From: Pirellulales bacterium
GTDB taxonomy: Bacteria; Planctomycetota; Planctomycetia; Pirellulales; Thermoguttaceae
Direction of reading: 5' to 3'
DNA length: 36,703 nucleotides
Assembly: GCA_016935315.1 (NCBI GenBank)
Contig: JAFGRD010000027.1
Span: forward strand, 1 to 36,703
A program made the position numbers and the translations under genes. Within the stretch, counting starts at the first letter, position 1. Each line of letters opens with the position of its first letter. The notes under the pieces were generated by a model. It saw only the letters and a list, made by a program, of their open reading frames with translations, was not told the origin of the DNA and did no database searches. Below, one piece after another: positions 1 through 9,100 of this stretch.

Positions 1-69
1 GCGTAGCTCAATTGGCAGAGCAGCTGATTTGTAATCAGCAGGTTGTGGGTTCAAGTCCCTCCGCTAGCT
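1..69 (+). tRNA. tRNA-Thr (anticodon TGT), 5' end cut by window
   Basis: The window opens inside the acceptor stem: the first three bases gcg match the last three of the expected 5' strand, which should pair with cgctagc at 62-68. About four bases lie outside the window. The D arm (AGCTC...GAGC), an anticodon stem CTGAT/ATCAG around a loop carrying TGT, and a TTCAAGT T-loop are all present. The discriminator is T69 and no CCA is encoded. The T stem has one T-T mismatch. It is the first member of a Thr-Tyr-Gly-Thr tRNA cluster that precedes tuf. Confidence 0.93.
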
Positions 70-176
70 CGTAACGGAAACCCCTTGTTTTTCGCCTTGA
101 AGACGGCCCTCATCGCGATCCCTCGAAGGCGATATGGGTCGGCCAGTCGCTGACAGACGAGTTCCACACATACTTA

Positions 177-258
177 GGGGGGTTTCCCGAGCGGTCAAAG
201 GGGTCAGACTGTAAATCTGATGGCGAAGCCTTCGCAGGTTCGAATCCTGCACCCCCCA
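177..258 (+). tRNA. tRNA-Tyr (anticodon GTA)
   Basis: An 82-base class II tRNA with a long variable arm. The acceptor strand GGGGGGT at 177-183 pairs with ACCCCCC at 251-257, and the discriminator is A258. The anticodon loop reads CTGTAAA, giving GTA (Tyr). The T arm is GCAGG-TTCGAAT-CCTGC. No CCA is encoded. Only 25 bases separate it from the next tRNA, so co-transcription is very likely. Confidence 0.96.
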
Positions 259-283
259 TTGATACCCTGAGGCCACCAACGTT

Positions 284-354
284 GCGGGTGTAGCTCAACG
301 GTAGAGCCATAGCCTTCCAAGCTATTGACGAGGGTTCGACTCCCTTCACCCGCT
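284..354 (+). tRNA. tRNA-Gly (anticodon TCC)
   Basis: A 71-base tRNA. The acceptor GCGGGTG at 284-290 pairs with CACCCGC at 347-353, and the discriminator is T354. The anticodon stem ATAGC/GCTAT encloses CTTCCAA, giving TCC (Gly). The T-loop is TTCGACT. No CCA is encoded. It is the third tRNA of the cluster. Confidence 0.96.
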
Positions 355-495
355 TTGCCGGGAAGCAGGAGGGGGAAGCGGAGCCGGCCACGCAAACGCG
401 GCAGACGTTTTATTGCATACCGGGTTTGGTACCACGCCGTCCCGAGGAACGAACGAGCTTTCACGAAGGAGGACCGACTGCACAAGTGCGTCGCG

Positions 496-516
496 AAGCG
501 GTGGATTCAACCGCTT
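496..516 (+). other. Perfect 7-bp hairpin between tRNA-Gly and tRNA-Thr(GGT)
   Basis: Arms AAGCGGT (496-502) and ACCGCTT (510-516) enclose a 7-base loop, 22 bases before tRNA-Thr(GGT). There is no following U-run, so a processing or pausing structure in the tRNA precursor is more likely than a classical terminator. The gap holding it (355-537) is much longer than the Tyr-Gly gap. Confidence 0.4.
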
Positions 517-537
517 GGGGCTCGGGAGACCAAGTCG

Positions 538-610
<73 letters not shown>

Positions 611-699
611 CCTTTGTTGGCCGGTCCGACGTTTCCGACCAGTTTTTCCGTCCATCCAGGTTAATCTAAACAACTGCTTGATTCACGCAGGGAGAAAGA

Positions 700-1896
700 A
701 TGGCCAAGGAAGTTTTTCAACGAACCAAACCCCACGTCAATGTGGGCACCATCGGCCACATTGACCACGGCAAGACCACGTTGACCGGGGCGATTTTGGC
801 CGTCCAGGGAAAAAAAGGTTTTGCCAAGTTCAAGTCGTACGCGGACATCGCCAAGGGCGGCACGGTCCGCGACTCCACCAAGACCGTGACCATCGCGGTC
901 GCCCACGTGGAGTATGAAACCGACAATCGGCATTACGCCCACATCGACTGTCCCGGCCACGCCGACTTCATCAAGAACATGATCACCGGGGCCGCTCAAA
1001 TGGACGGGGCGATTCTGGTCGTGTCGGCCGCCGACGGACCCATGCCGCAGACCCGCGAGCACGTCCTCCTGGCCCGACAGGTGAACGTGCCGGCGCTGGT
1101 CGTCTTCCTCAACAAGGTGGACCTGGTCGACGACCCGGAATTGCTCGAGCTGGTCGAGTTGGAACTCCGCGAGTTGCTGACCGACTACGGATTCCCGGGG
1201 GACGACATTCCCATCATCCAGGGTGATTCGCTCTCGGCCTACAACAATCCGGAAGACCCGGAAAAGACCAAGTGCATCCAGGAGCTGATGGACGCCATCG
1301 ACGCGTACATCCCCGAGCCGGAACGGGCCACCGACAAGCCGTTCCTGATGGCCATCGAAGACGTGTTCTCGATCGAAGGCCGCGGCACGGTCGCCACCGG
1401 CCGTATCGAGCAGGGTGTGATCAAGACGGGCGAGGAAGTCGAGATCGTGGGCATCAAGGAGTCGCGAACCACCGTCTGCACCGGCGTGGAAATGTTCAAC
1501 AAGACGCTCGATCGGGGGCAGGCCGGCGACAACGTGGGCTGCCTGTTGCGGGGCATCAAGCGCGACGACATCGAACGCGGCCAGGTGCTGGCCAAGCCGA
1601 AGTCGATCACGCCGCACACGCAGTTCGAGGCCGAGGTCTACGTCCTGTCGAAGGATGAAGGCGGGCGACACACGCCGTTCTTCAGCGGCTATCGCCCCCA
1701 GTTCTACTTCCGCACCACGGACGTGACCGGCTCCGCCAACCTGCTCGGCGACGCCGAAATGTGCATGCCCGGTGACAACGTCAAACTGAGCGTCGAGCTG
1801 ATGTCGCCGATCGCCATGGACGCGAACGTGCGATTTGCGATTCGCGAAGGCGGTCGGACGGTCGGCTCGGGAGTCGTGACCAAGGTGATCAAGTAA
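700..1896 (+). CDS. tuf: Elongation factor Tu
   Basis: A 398-residue GTPase that brings aminoacyl-tRNA to the ribosomal A site. It is full length with all three EF-Tu domains: G domain to about residue 205, then two beta-barrels. Visible motifs are the P-loop GHIDHGKT (residues 19-26), DCPGHAD (83-89) and NKVD. GGAGA-like bases at 690-695 precede the ATG by about five bases. The effector loop is unusual: instead of the usual PEEKARGIT stretch it reads [12 protein letters not shown], about two residues longer, keeping the Mg-binding Thr (T64). The two hydrophobic-gate residues, Val20 and Ile60 in E. coli numbering, are Ile21 and Val63 here. I recall similar sequences in other Pirellulales, so this is probably a lineage trait. 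The flanking tRNAs suggest a shared transcript. Confidence 0.98.
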   Translation: MAKEVFQRTKPHVNVGTIGHIDHGKTTLTGAILAVQGKKGFAKFKSYADIAKGGTVRDSTKTVTIAVAHVEYETDNRHYAHIDCPGHADFIKNMITGAAQMDGAILVVSAADGPMPQTREHVLLARQVNVPALVVFLNKVDLVDDPELLELVELELRELLTDYGFPGDDIPIIQGDSLSAYNNPEDPEKTKCIQELMDAIDAYIPEPERATDKPFLMAIEDVFSIEGRGTVATGRIEQGVIKTGEEVEIVGIKESRTTVCTGVEMFNKTLDRGQAGDNVGCLLRGIKRDDIERGQVLAKPKSITPHTQFEAEVYVLSKDEGGRHTPFFSGYRPQFYFRTTDVTGSANLLGDAEMCMPGDNVKLSVELMSPIAMDANVRFAIREGGRTVGSGVVTKVIK

Positions 1897-1932
1897 CGGA
1901 CGGTCGGCGGACGGAACTACGGCCCAAAACGC

Positions 1933-2008
1933 AGGGGTGTAGCTCAATTGGTAGAGCACTGGTCTCCAAAACCAGCGGTTGAGAGTTCGAGTCCCTCCGC
2001 CCCTGCCA
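1933..2008 (+). tRNA. tRNA-Trp (anticodon CCA)
   Basis: A 76-base tRNA. The acceptor AGGGGTG at 1933-1939 pairs with CGCCCCT. The anticodon stem CTGGT/ACCAG encloses CTCCAAA, giving CCA (Trp). The discriminator is G and the 3' CCA is encoded, unlike the four upstream tRNAs. The T stem has one A-C mismatch. It lies between tuf and secE, a position seen in many bacteria. Confidence 0.97.
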
Positions 2009-2044
2009 TCAATCAACCCCCACAGCCACACGAGAGATGACCCG

Positions 2045-2491
2045 GTGAGTGCGTTCTTCCAGGGACTGATCCACGCCGCGATTTACAAGCGCAGCCAGGG
2101 GCGGATTACGCGCCAGGTCACGTTTGCGGCCATCGCGATTACCGTGGTGCTGGGCGTTTGGCAGCTCAGCGACGTGCTGATCGACTTGGACCCCGGCTTC
2201 CGCCTGGGAATGGCCGATGCCCTGTTCCTGGGGCTGTTCCGCTATGGGATTCCCGGTGTGCTGCTGCTGGCGGGGGGGTGGATCGCGTATCGCGTCGTCA
2301 ATTTTCCCAGCTTCGCCGATTTCCTGATTGCGGTGGAAGCCGAGATGAACAAAGTCTCCTGGCCGTCGCGACACGAGTTGTTCCGCGCCTCGATGGTGGT
2401 GCTGTGTACCATTTTCTTCCTGGCGGCCGTTTTGGCCACGTTCGACTTTGTTTGGAGAGTCCTGTTCACCAAGGTGTTGGGGATCTTCTAG
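2045..2491 (+). CDS. secE: Preprotein translocase subunit SecE
   Basis: A 148-residue inner-membrane subunit of the SecYEG protein-conducting channel. The C-terminal half holds the SecE signature EMNKVSWPSRHEL, a cytoplasmic amphipathic helix, followed by one hydrophobic membrane helix. Two further hydrophobic stretches in the N-terminal half suggest three membrane spans in all, as in E. coli. The GTG at 2045 is chosen because the longer reading frame would start inside tRNA-Trp, and a gagag stretch lies about eight bases before this GTG. The gene stands directly before nusG, the almost universal secE-nusG pair. No oddities are seen beyond low conservation in the N-terminal half. Confidence 0.93.
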   Translation: MSAFFQGLIHAAIYKRSQGRITRQVTFAAIAITVVLGVWQLSDVLIDLDPGFRLGMADALFLGLFRYGIPGVLLLAGGWIAYRVVNFPSFADFLIAVEAEMNKVSWPSRHELFRASMVVLCTIFFLAAVLATFDFVWRVLFTKVLGIF

Positions 2492-2569
2492 AGCCCGTAG
2501 TCTTGTGTCGAGGCCGCCGCGCAAGCGGCGCCAAAGCCGTTTCCTTAGAACTCCCGTGGGAAGTCAAGC

Positions 2570-3628
2570 GTGACCGACGAGCCGAACAACGCGAGCCAGC
2601 GACCGCAAGACCCGCGCGAGGACGACGCGGGCGAAGGCGTGGTCGAGCAGGCGGGGGCCGGCCTGGCACCGGCAAGCGAACCGGGGCCGCCCGCCGAGCC
2701 GAAGCCGGCCGAGCCGCCGGCGCCGGAAACGGCGGTTGAGACGACCGTGGAGACCTCGCCGGGACAGCCGGAAGTGGCCGAGCAACTGGAGACGATGGTG
2801 GTCGAGGAGGCTGCCGTGCCGGTGGAAGTGTTGACGCAGGCGGAAACACCCTTGCAGGCGGAACCGCTTGACCAGGCCGACGCGGTCCCCCAACCGCCGG
2901 TGGCGTCACCGCCCGAGGCAAAGCCCGCGCCGGAACCGGAAACTGTGTTGGAACCGGAGCCTGCACCGAAGCCGGTGGCTGCGAAGCCGAAGGCCGCGCC
3001 AGCGCGTGGGGCAGCCGCCCCGGCCGGCAGCGCGGCCGGCAGCACGTCCGCGGAAGCGGCGGCAACGGAAGAGCGCCCCGAGGAACCGAAGTCGGAGAAC
3101 ATGGACTGGTACATCCTCAAGGTGCAGAGCAACCGCGAGGATTCGATCCGCGACGGATTGTTGCGACGGGTGGCGATCGCCGGCCTGGAACGGTATTTCG
3201 CCGAGGTGATCGTGCCGACCGAAAAGGTCACCGAGTTCAAGGGGGGCAAGAAACGGGTAAGCAAGCGCAAGCTCTACCCGGGCTACCTGGTCGTGAACAT
3301 GGAGATCAACGACGACACGTGGTTCCTGGTCCGCGAGACGCCGGGCATCGGCGACTTCACCGGAGCGGCGGGCCATCCGACGCCGATGTTGCCGCACGAA
3401 GTCTCTCGCATCGTGGCCAAGCAGGAAGAGAAGAGCGAGAAGGCGCCCAAGCTGAAGATCGGCTTCAGCCCGGGCGACCAGGTGAAAATCAACGAGGGAA
3501 CGTTCGAGAATTTTGAAGGCGAAGTGGAAGCCATCGACGAAACCAACGGACGGGTGACGGTGATGATCAACATATTCGGGCGCAGCACGCCCGTCGAATT
3601 GGAATATTGGCAAATCGAAGCGGTGTGA
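2570..3628 (+). CDS. nusG: Transcription factor NusG with long Pro/Glu/Ala-rich N-terminal extension
   Basis: NusG binds RNA polymerase and affects pausing, Rho termination and coupling to ribosomes. The conserved part begins at [11 protein letters not shown] (about residue 178), with the NGN domain including KLYPGYLVV, and ends with a KOW domain (PGDQVKI...[12 protein letters not shown]) near residue 345. That portion alone is about 175 residues, the normal family size. The frame remains open upstream to a GTG at 2570, giving 352 residues. The extra 177 residues are rich in Pro, Glu, Ala and Val and look disordered. An alternative start is ATG 3101, preceded by cggag. I favour the long form because its composition is protein-like, and the short form would leave a 609-bp hole inside a tight operon. 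rplK follows after seven bases. Confidence 0.9.
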   Translation: MTDEPNNASQRPQDPREDDAGEGVVEQAGAGLAPASEPGPPAEPKPAEPPAPETAVETTVETSPGQPEVAEQLETMVVEEAAVPVEVLTQAETPLQAEPLDQADAVPQPPVASPPEAKPAPEPETVLEPEPAPKPVAAKPKAAPARGAAAPAGSAAGSTSAEAAATEERPEEPKSENMDWYILKVQSNREDSIRDGLLRRVAIAGLERYFAEVIVPTEKVTEFKGGKKRVSKRKLYPGYLVVNMEINDDTWFLVRETPGIGDFTGAAGHPTPMLPHEVSRIVAKQEEKSEKAPKLKIGFSPGDQVKINEGTFENFEGEVEAIDETNGRVTVMINIFGRSTPVELEYWQIEAV

Positions 3629-3635
3629 GCGACCC

Positions 3636-4061
3636 ATGGCGAAACAATTGCAGGGAGAAGTGAAGTTCCAGGTTCCCGGCGGTCAGGCGACCCCGGCGCC
3701 GCCGGTAGGCACGTCGTTGGGCCGGTTTGGGATCAACCTGGGGCAGTTTGTACAGCAGTTCAACGACCGGACGAAGGATGCCGGGGGAATTCCGATTCCC
3801 GTAGTGGTTCGCGTCTACAACGATCGCAGCTTCGATTTCGTCACCAAGAGCCCCCCGGCGGCCGAGTTGCTGAAGCGCGCGGCCGAGATTGCCAAGGGCT
3901 CGGGAGTTCCCAACAAGGAGAAGGTCGGCAAAGTGAGTTCGGCCCAGGTCGAAGAAATCGTCAAAACCAAGATGGCCGACCTCAACGCCCGGGACGTCGC
4001 ACACGCCCGGCGAATGATCGAGGGAACCGCCCGAAGCATGGGGCTGGAAATCGAGGATTAG
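3636..4061 (+). CDS. rplK: 50S ribosomal protein L11
   Basis: A 141-residue ribosomal protein of the GTPase-associated centre, which binds the 1070 region of 23S rRNA together with L10 and L7/L12. The full-length family pattern is clear: an N-terminal PPVG loop, VVxVYxDRSF, PPAAELLK, GSGxPNK, and the C-terminal MxDLNARD and IEGTARSMG. The loop that is PPVGPALGQ in most bacteria reads [10 protein letters not shown] here, so the second loop proline (position 26) is Thr. Substitutions in this loop are known to lower thiostrepton sensitivity. Stop and the next start (rplA) are five bases apart, in the usual rplKAJL order. Confidence 0.98.
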   Translation: MAKQLQGEVKFQVPGGQATPAPPVGTSLGRFGINLGQFVQQFNDRTKDAGGIPIPVVVRVYNDRSFDFVTKSPPAAELLKRAAEIAKGSGVPNKEKVGKVSSAQVEEIVKTKMADLNARDVAHARRMIEGTARSMGLEIED

Positions 4062-4066
4062 AGATC

Positions 4067-4750
4067 ATGGTGAAGCAATCGAAACGTATGAAGGCCCTTG
4101 CCGAGCTGGCGCCGAGCAAGACCGCGTTGCCTCTGGACGACGCGGTGGCGATGCTGAAGAAGTTCAACACCACCAAGTTCGACCAGTCGGTCGAGGTCGC
4201 CATGCGGCTGGGTATCGACGCGAAACAGGCCGACCAGATCGTCCGCAGCTCGATCGTCCTGCCGCACGGGCTGGGCCGCACGCTGCGGGTGATCGTGTTC
4301 GCCAAGGGCGACAAGGTTGATGAAGCCCAGGAGGCCGGCGCCGACGAGGTCGGTGGTCCGGAACTGGCCGAGAGAATCAAGGGGGGATGGACCGATTTCG
4401 ACGTCTGCATCGCCTCGCCCGACATGATGGGCGTCGTCGGTCCGCTGGGGCGTGTTTTGGGTCCGCGCGGGCTGATGCCTTCTCCGCGTGCCGGCACGGT
4501 AACGCCCGACGTCGGCAAGATGGTCAAGGAATACAAGGCCGGAAAGGTCGAGTTCCGCAACGACTCCGGTGGCAACGTCCATGCGGTGGTCGGCAAGCTG
4601 AGCTTCGACACCCCCAAGCTGGCGGAGAACATCCGCACCTTCGTCAACCACGTGGTGGGGCTGAAACCGTCGGCGGTCAAAGGTCAGTATCTCAAAGGGA
4701 TCGCCATCAGCGCAACGATGAGCCCGAGCGTCCGAGTCCAGCCCCTCTAG
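4067..4750 (+). CDS. rplA: 50S ribosomal protein L1
   Basis: A 227-residue L1-stalk protein that binds 23S rRNA near the E site; in several bacteria it also represses its own mRNA. It is full length, with the conserved patterns [17 protein letters not shown] and [20 protein letters not shown], and the C-terminal SVRVQP ending. The ATG lies five bases after the rplK stop, so coupling is likely. An L1-binding operator could lie near the rplK start, but I could not identify one with confidence. Confidence 0.98.
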   Translation: MVKQSKRMKALAELAPSKTALPLDDAVAMLKKFNTTKFDQSVEVAMRLGIDAKQADQIVRSSIVLPHGLGRTLRVIVFAKGDKVDEAQEAGADEVGGPELAERIKGGWTDFDVCIASPDMMGVVGPLGRVLGPRGLMPSPRAGTVTPDVGKMVKEYKAGKVEFRNDSGGNVHAVVGKLSFDTPKLAENIRTFVNHVVGLKPSAVKGQYLKGIAISATMSPSVRVQPL

Positions 4751-4769
4751 ACATCTCCCTAGTGCCAAC

Positions 4770-5291
4770 ATGAGCAAATACGTTAAGAACCTGATTACCG
4801 ATCACCTGCGAGAGCGACTGCAGAGCGTCAACGACGCGCTGTTGGTCAACGTGGTCGGATTGGATGCCAACGCCAACAATCGGTTGCGGGCGGAGCTGCG
4901 CAGCAAAGACATCAACGTGATGGTGGTCAAGAACAGTCTGGCCGCGCGTGCCACGGCGGGCACGCCGCTGGGGCCGATGTTCGACGGACTGGCCGGAACG
5001 ACGGCGGTTTGCTGGGGAAGTGAAGACGTTGTGAGTCTCGCCAAGGAGATCACGCGACTGGCCCAGGAAAAGCAGTACGAAGCGTTCGGGGCCCGCGGCG
5101 GCGTGATGGACGGCGAGTGCCTGACATCCGAGCAAGTCACCCAGGTCAGCAAGTGGCCCAGCCGAACCGAACAGCTCAGCCTGCTCCTGGGACAGATTCT
5201 CAGTCCGGGCGCCAGTCTACTCAGCCAGTTGACCGGCCCCGGCGGAGCGCTGGCCAGCCAGATCGAGCAGAAGGCGAAAGAGGAAGAGTAA
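4770..5291 (+). CDS. rplJ: 50S ribosomal protein L10
   Basis: A 173-residue protein that anchors the L7/L12 dimers to the ribosomal stalk. Family traits seen are the N-terminal SKYVKNLITDHL start, VVKNSLAARA, and a helical C-terminal tail (residues about 130-173) of the kind that binds L7/L12 dimers. The start codon is 19 bases after the rplA stop, with no strong Shine-Dalgarno sequence. The gene precedes rplL by 165 bases, a longer gap than the others in the operon. Confidence 0.96.
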   Translation: MSKYVKNLITDHLRERLQSVNDALLVNVVGLDANANNRLRAELRSKDINVMVVKNSLAARATAGTPLGPMFDGLAGTTAVCWGSEDVVSLAKEITRLAQEKQYEAFGARGGVMDGECLTSEQVTQVSKWPSRTEQLSLLLGQILSPGASLLSQLTGPGGALASQIEQKAKEEE

Positions 5292-5456
5292 GGAGCACGT
5301 GGCCAGGGAGGGTCCCGGCGAATCGCGCCGAAAACACACAGCAACGTTCGGGAGCCGTCCCGGACGGCATACCGAAAAGAACCGTTCAAGTTACATACTG
5401 CTGGCGGCGGGTCGTGATCTAACGGCCGGACCGCCGCGCCAAGGTGAGAAAGGACA

Positions 5457-5876
5457 ATGATTGCGATGGCGACAGATGCAGCAACCCGCGAGTTTTCCGC
5501 GCAGGCCCACGAGTTGGGCGACAAGATCGTGGGCCTTACGCTCAAAGAGGCCAAGGAACTCAGCGACTACCTCGAAGAGGTCCACGGGATCAAGCCCGCC
5601 GCCGGGGGCGGTGCGGTGATGATGGCTCCTGCCGCAGGGGGGCCAGCGGACGCGGAAGAGGAAAAGACCGAGTTCGACGTGGTCTTGGAGAGCTTCGGCG
5701 AGAAGAAGATCGGCGTGATCAAGGTCGTGCGTGCCGCGAGCGGACTCGGCTTGAAAGAGGCCAAGGATCTGGTCGAAGGCGCCCCCGCGAAGGTCAAAGA
5801 AGGCCTTTCCAAGGAAGACGCCGAGAAGCTGAAGACCGAGTTGGAAGAGGCCGGCGCAACGGTGTCTATCAAGTAG
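5457..5876 (+). CDS. rplL: 50S ribosomal protein L7/L12
   Basis: An approximately 139-residue stalk protein that recruits translational GTPases. It has an N-terminal dimerisation helix region, an Ala/Gly/Pro-rich hinge (about residues 42-64), and the conserved C-terminal domain with [33 protein letters not shown] and the final EAGATVSIK. Two ATGs are possible, 5457 and 5466. The aaagga at 5449-5454 is very close to the first and a little far from the second, so the start is uncertain by three codons. The N-terminal domain is more divergent than the C-terminal one. Confidence 0.96.
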   Translation: MIAMATDAATREFSAQAHELGDKIVGLTLKEAKELSDYLEEVHGIKPAAGGGAVMMAPAAGGPADAEEEKTEFDVVLESFGEKKIGVIKVVRAASGLGLKEAKDLVEGAPAKVKEGLSKEDAEKLKTELEEAGATVSIK

Positions 5877-6177
5877 CGCGTTGATGAGGGACAGACCGCT
5901 TTTCTCCTTACCAGACGCCCTCGCTGAGGGACGGCAACCCCGTGCGCGGGCAAGATCAGCGTAGCACCAGAGCTGTTTTGGGAAACTTTTGCATGGTGTG
6001 GCCTGGATTAGCCGCGGGACGGACGCCCGCGGAAGGCGTCGGATGCCGCCCGGATCGCGCTGTGCCGGTAGGGCGCCGCCGATCCGTTTGGGCCCCCGTG
6101 GCGGGCGAGAGCTCCGTGCCCGGTTTCTTTCTTCGACTTCGATCGCTTCCTCTATTCCGTTTAGGAGGGTGACACCT
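5877..6177 (+). promoter_or_regulatory. rplL-rpoB intergenic leader with hairpins (possible attenuator)
   Basis: This 301-base gene-free stretch contains CCCTC/GAGGG (5918-5930), a perfect 7-bp stem CCGCGGG/CCCGCGG (6012-6032), and a longer-range CGGATCG/CGATCCG pair (6051-6086). In E. coli the same gap holds an attenuator and RNase III site that lower rpoBC output relative to ribosomal proteins. No U-run follows these stems, so a classical terminator is not evident. The reading frame from 5989 in phase with rpoB lacks any rpoB homology and is treated as leader. Confidence 0.45.
6163..6169 (+). promoter_or_regulatory. Strong ribosome binding site of rpoB
   Basis: AGGAGGG ends eight bases before ATG 6178. 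It fixes the rpoB start there rather than at the upstream in-frame codon at 5989. Confidence 0.85.
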
Positions 6178-9100
6178 ATGGCTACGTTGGCTGAAAGACG
6201 CTTGAAGCCCACAGAGATTCGTTCCTTCGGCAGCCTCCGCGCCCCTCACGATATTCCCGATTTGACCGACATTCAGACCCGCAGTTACGCGGAATTCCTC
6301 CAATACGACGTCCCCTGGCAGAAGCGGAAAGACCAGGGAATCGAGAGCGTGTTGCGGGAGATCTTTCCCATCGAGAGCTACGACAAGAGCCTTCGGCTGG
6401 AATACCTGCGGTACGAGCTGGGCAAGCCGCGTTACGAGCCGGACGAATGTCGCCAGTTGCGCCTGACCTATGGCCGGCCCTTCAAAGTCTGGCTGCGGCT
6501 GACCAAGGAGGAACCCGTCGAGGAAGAGGTGTACTTGGGCGACGTCCCGATCATGCTCGGCGGCGGCGAGTTCATCATCAACGGGGCCGAGCGCGTGGTG
6601 GTCAGCCAATTGCACCGCAGTCCGGGAGTCGATTTCGTCCTGGACATCGAGGGCGGAGGCGAGCGCCGGCTGCACAGTTGCCGCATCATTCCCGAACGCG
6701 GAAGCTGGATCGAGTTGAACGTCACCCGCAAGGAAAGCCTCACGGTGCGCATCGATCAGAGCGGCAAGTTCTCGATCATGACGCTGTTGCGGGCGATGGA
6801 TCCGAAATACGGCGAGAACGTGGAGTTGCTGCGAGTCTTCTACGACGTGGAGAAGGTCAAAGTCGTCGACGGCCGAAGCGCCGTGAAGGTGGAAGGAAAG
6901 CTGGCCGTCGGCGACGTGGTGTATCCCGCCGGCAGCGAGCGGGCGGGGGAAGTCCTGGTCGAGTGCGGCCAGAAGATCACCAAGAACGCCGCCGAGTTGA
7001 TTTGCACCTCCGGCCTGAAAGAGGTCGAGGTCATGGAAGAACCCAAGAATCCGTTGCTGATCAGTGCCTTGGCCGACGACAACACGGCCAGCCACGAGGA
7101 GGCCCTGTTGCGGATCTATCAGCGTCTGCGCCCCGGCAACCCGCCGCAGTTGGAGAAGGCCCGGGCGCTGTTCGCCGAGAAGTTCTACGACACGAACCGT
7201 TACCGATTGGGTCGCGTGGGCCGTTTTCGCATCAACCGGAAGCTGGGGCTGAACATTCCCGAGACGGAGATGACGCTGCGGCCCGAGGATTTGATTGCCG
7301 CGATCAAGTACCTGTTGCGGCTGCGCGACAGCGACGTGTCCGCGGAGGTTGACGACATCGACCATCTGGGAAACCGGCGGCTGCGTACGATCGACGAGTT
7401 GGCCTGCGACGAGCTGCGCAAGGGCTTTCTGAAGCTGCGCCGCACGGTGCAGGAGCGGATGAGCCTCAAGGATCTCGAAGACATGACGCCGCGCAGCCTG
7501 GTGAACCCCAAGAGTATCTCGGCGGCAATCGAGTACTTCTTCGGTCGCGGCGAACTCTCGCAGGTGGTCGACCAGACCAATCCCCTCTCGATGCTCACGC
7601 ACGAGCGGCGGCTCTCGGCCCTGGGCCCGGGCGGTTTGAACCGGAAACGGGCCGGGTTCGAAGTCCGCGACGTGCACATCTCGCACTACGGGCGGATTTG
7701 CCCCATCGAGACTCCGGAAGGAACCAACATCGGATTGATCTCCAGCCTGGCGATTTACGCGGCCGTCGACGAGTACGGATTCCTGGTGACGCCGTATCAG
7801 AAGCTCCATGGCGGCAAGCTGACGGACGAGATCGAGTGGTTGCGGGCGGATCAGGAGCACGAGGCCTATCTGGCTCCGGCCGACGCTCGGATCGAAAGGG
7901 GCCGGCTCGTGGGCGAGGCGATTATCGCCCGGCACCACGGCGACTTCGAGATGGTCCCCGCCGACAGGGTCGAGTACATCGACGTCGCCCCCGCCCAGAT
8001 GGTCGGTGTTTCGGCCGGCTTGATCCCGTTCCTGGAGCACGACGACGCGAACCGGGCCTTGATGGGGTCCAACATGCAGCGTCAGGCCGTGCCGCTGCTG
8101 GTCAGTGAACCGCCGCTGGTGGCCACCGGCATGGAGAAGCAGGCCGCCCAGAACTCCAGCATGCCGGTCCATGCACGCCGCAAGGGAAGCGTCACCTACG
8201 TCGATGCCGGGCGAATCGAAATCGGCAGCGAGTCGTATCCGCTGCGGAAGTTCGTGGGCCTCAACGAGCGCACCTGCCAGAACCAGAAGCCGATCGTCGG
8301 CATGGGCGACAAGGTGGAAAAGGGCCAGGTAATCGCCGACGGCGCCGGCACCTACCTGGGTGAGCTGGCCCTGGGTCGCAACGTGCTGGCGGCCTTCATG
8401 GCTTGGGACGGGTTCAACTTTGAGGACGCCATCATCATCAGCGAGGAGCTGGTCGAAAACGACACGTACACCTCGATCCACATCGAGGAGTTCGACATCG
8501 AAATCCGCGAGACGAAGCTGGGGCGCGAAGAATTCACCCGCGACATCCCCAACGTCAGCGAAAAGATGTTGCGCAACCTCGACGAGAACGGCATCGTGCG
8601 GGTCGGCACGTACGTCAACCCGGGCGACATTCTGGTGGGCAAGGTCTCGCCGAAGTCGAAGACCGAGTTGACGCCCGAGGAAAAGCTGTTGCACGCCATC
8701 TTCGGCCGCGCCGGCGAAGACGTGAAGAACGATTCGCTGGAGGTGCCCTCCGGCGTGGAAGGGATCGTGATCGACACCCAGAAGTTCTCCCGGCGGATGA
8801 GCCTTTCGGAAGAAGAGCGCAAGGCGTTCGAAAACGCCCTGAAAGAAGCCGAGGCGGAGGGCAACGGCAGGATCGCCGCCGCGTTCGGCGAACTGGTCGG
8901 GCAGATCGAGGACGTGCTGAAGAAGAAGCTGGCCGACGAGGACGGCAACCCCCTGGTCGAAGGCCAGGAGCACCGCTATGTGGCTGAGCAGGCCCATCAG
9001 TTCAACCTCGACACGCTCGACATCCGCAGCCCTCAGCGCCGCGCCGACGTGGAGAAGATCCACAAGGCCCTCTGGCCGAACGTCGAGGCGACCATCGACG

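Noticed and set aside
661-2031. A 456-codon - strand frame across tuf and two tRNAs
   Set aside because: It covers tuf in antisense and runs through tRNA-Trp (1933-2008). There is no domain signal.
1979-2044. The longer SecE start at ATG 1979
   Set aside because: It lies inside tRNA-Trp, and the added residues show no SecE similarity.
5989-6177. An rpoB N-terminal extension from the upstream GTG
   Set aside because: AGGAGGG at 6163-6169 marks ATG 6178, and the upstream residues resemble leader DNA with hairpins, not RpoB.
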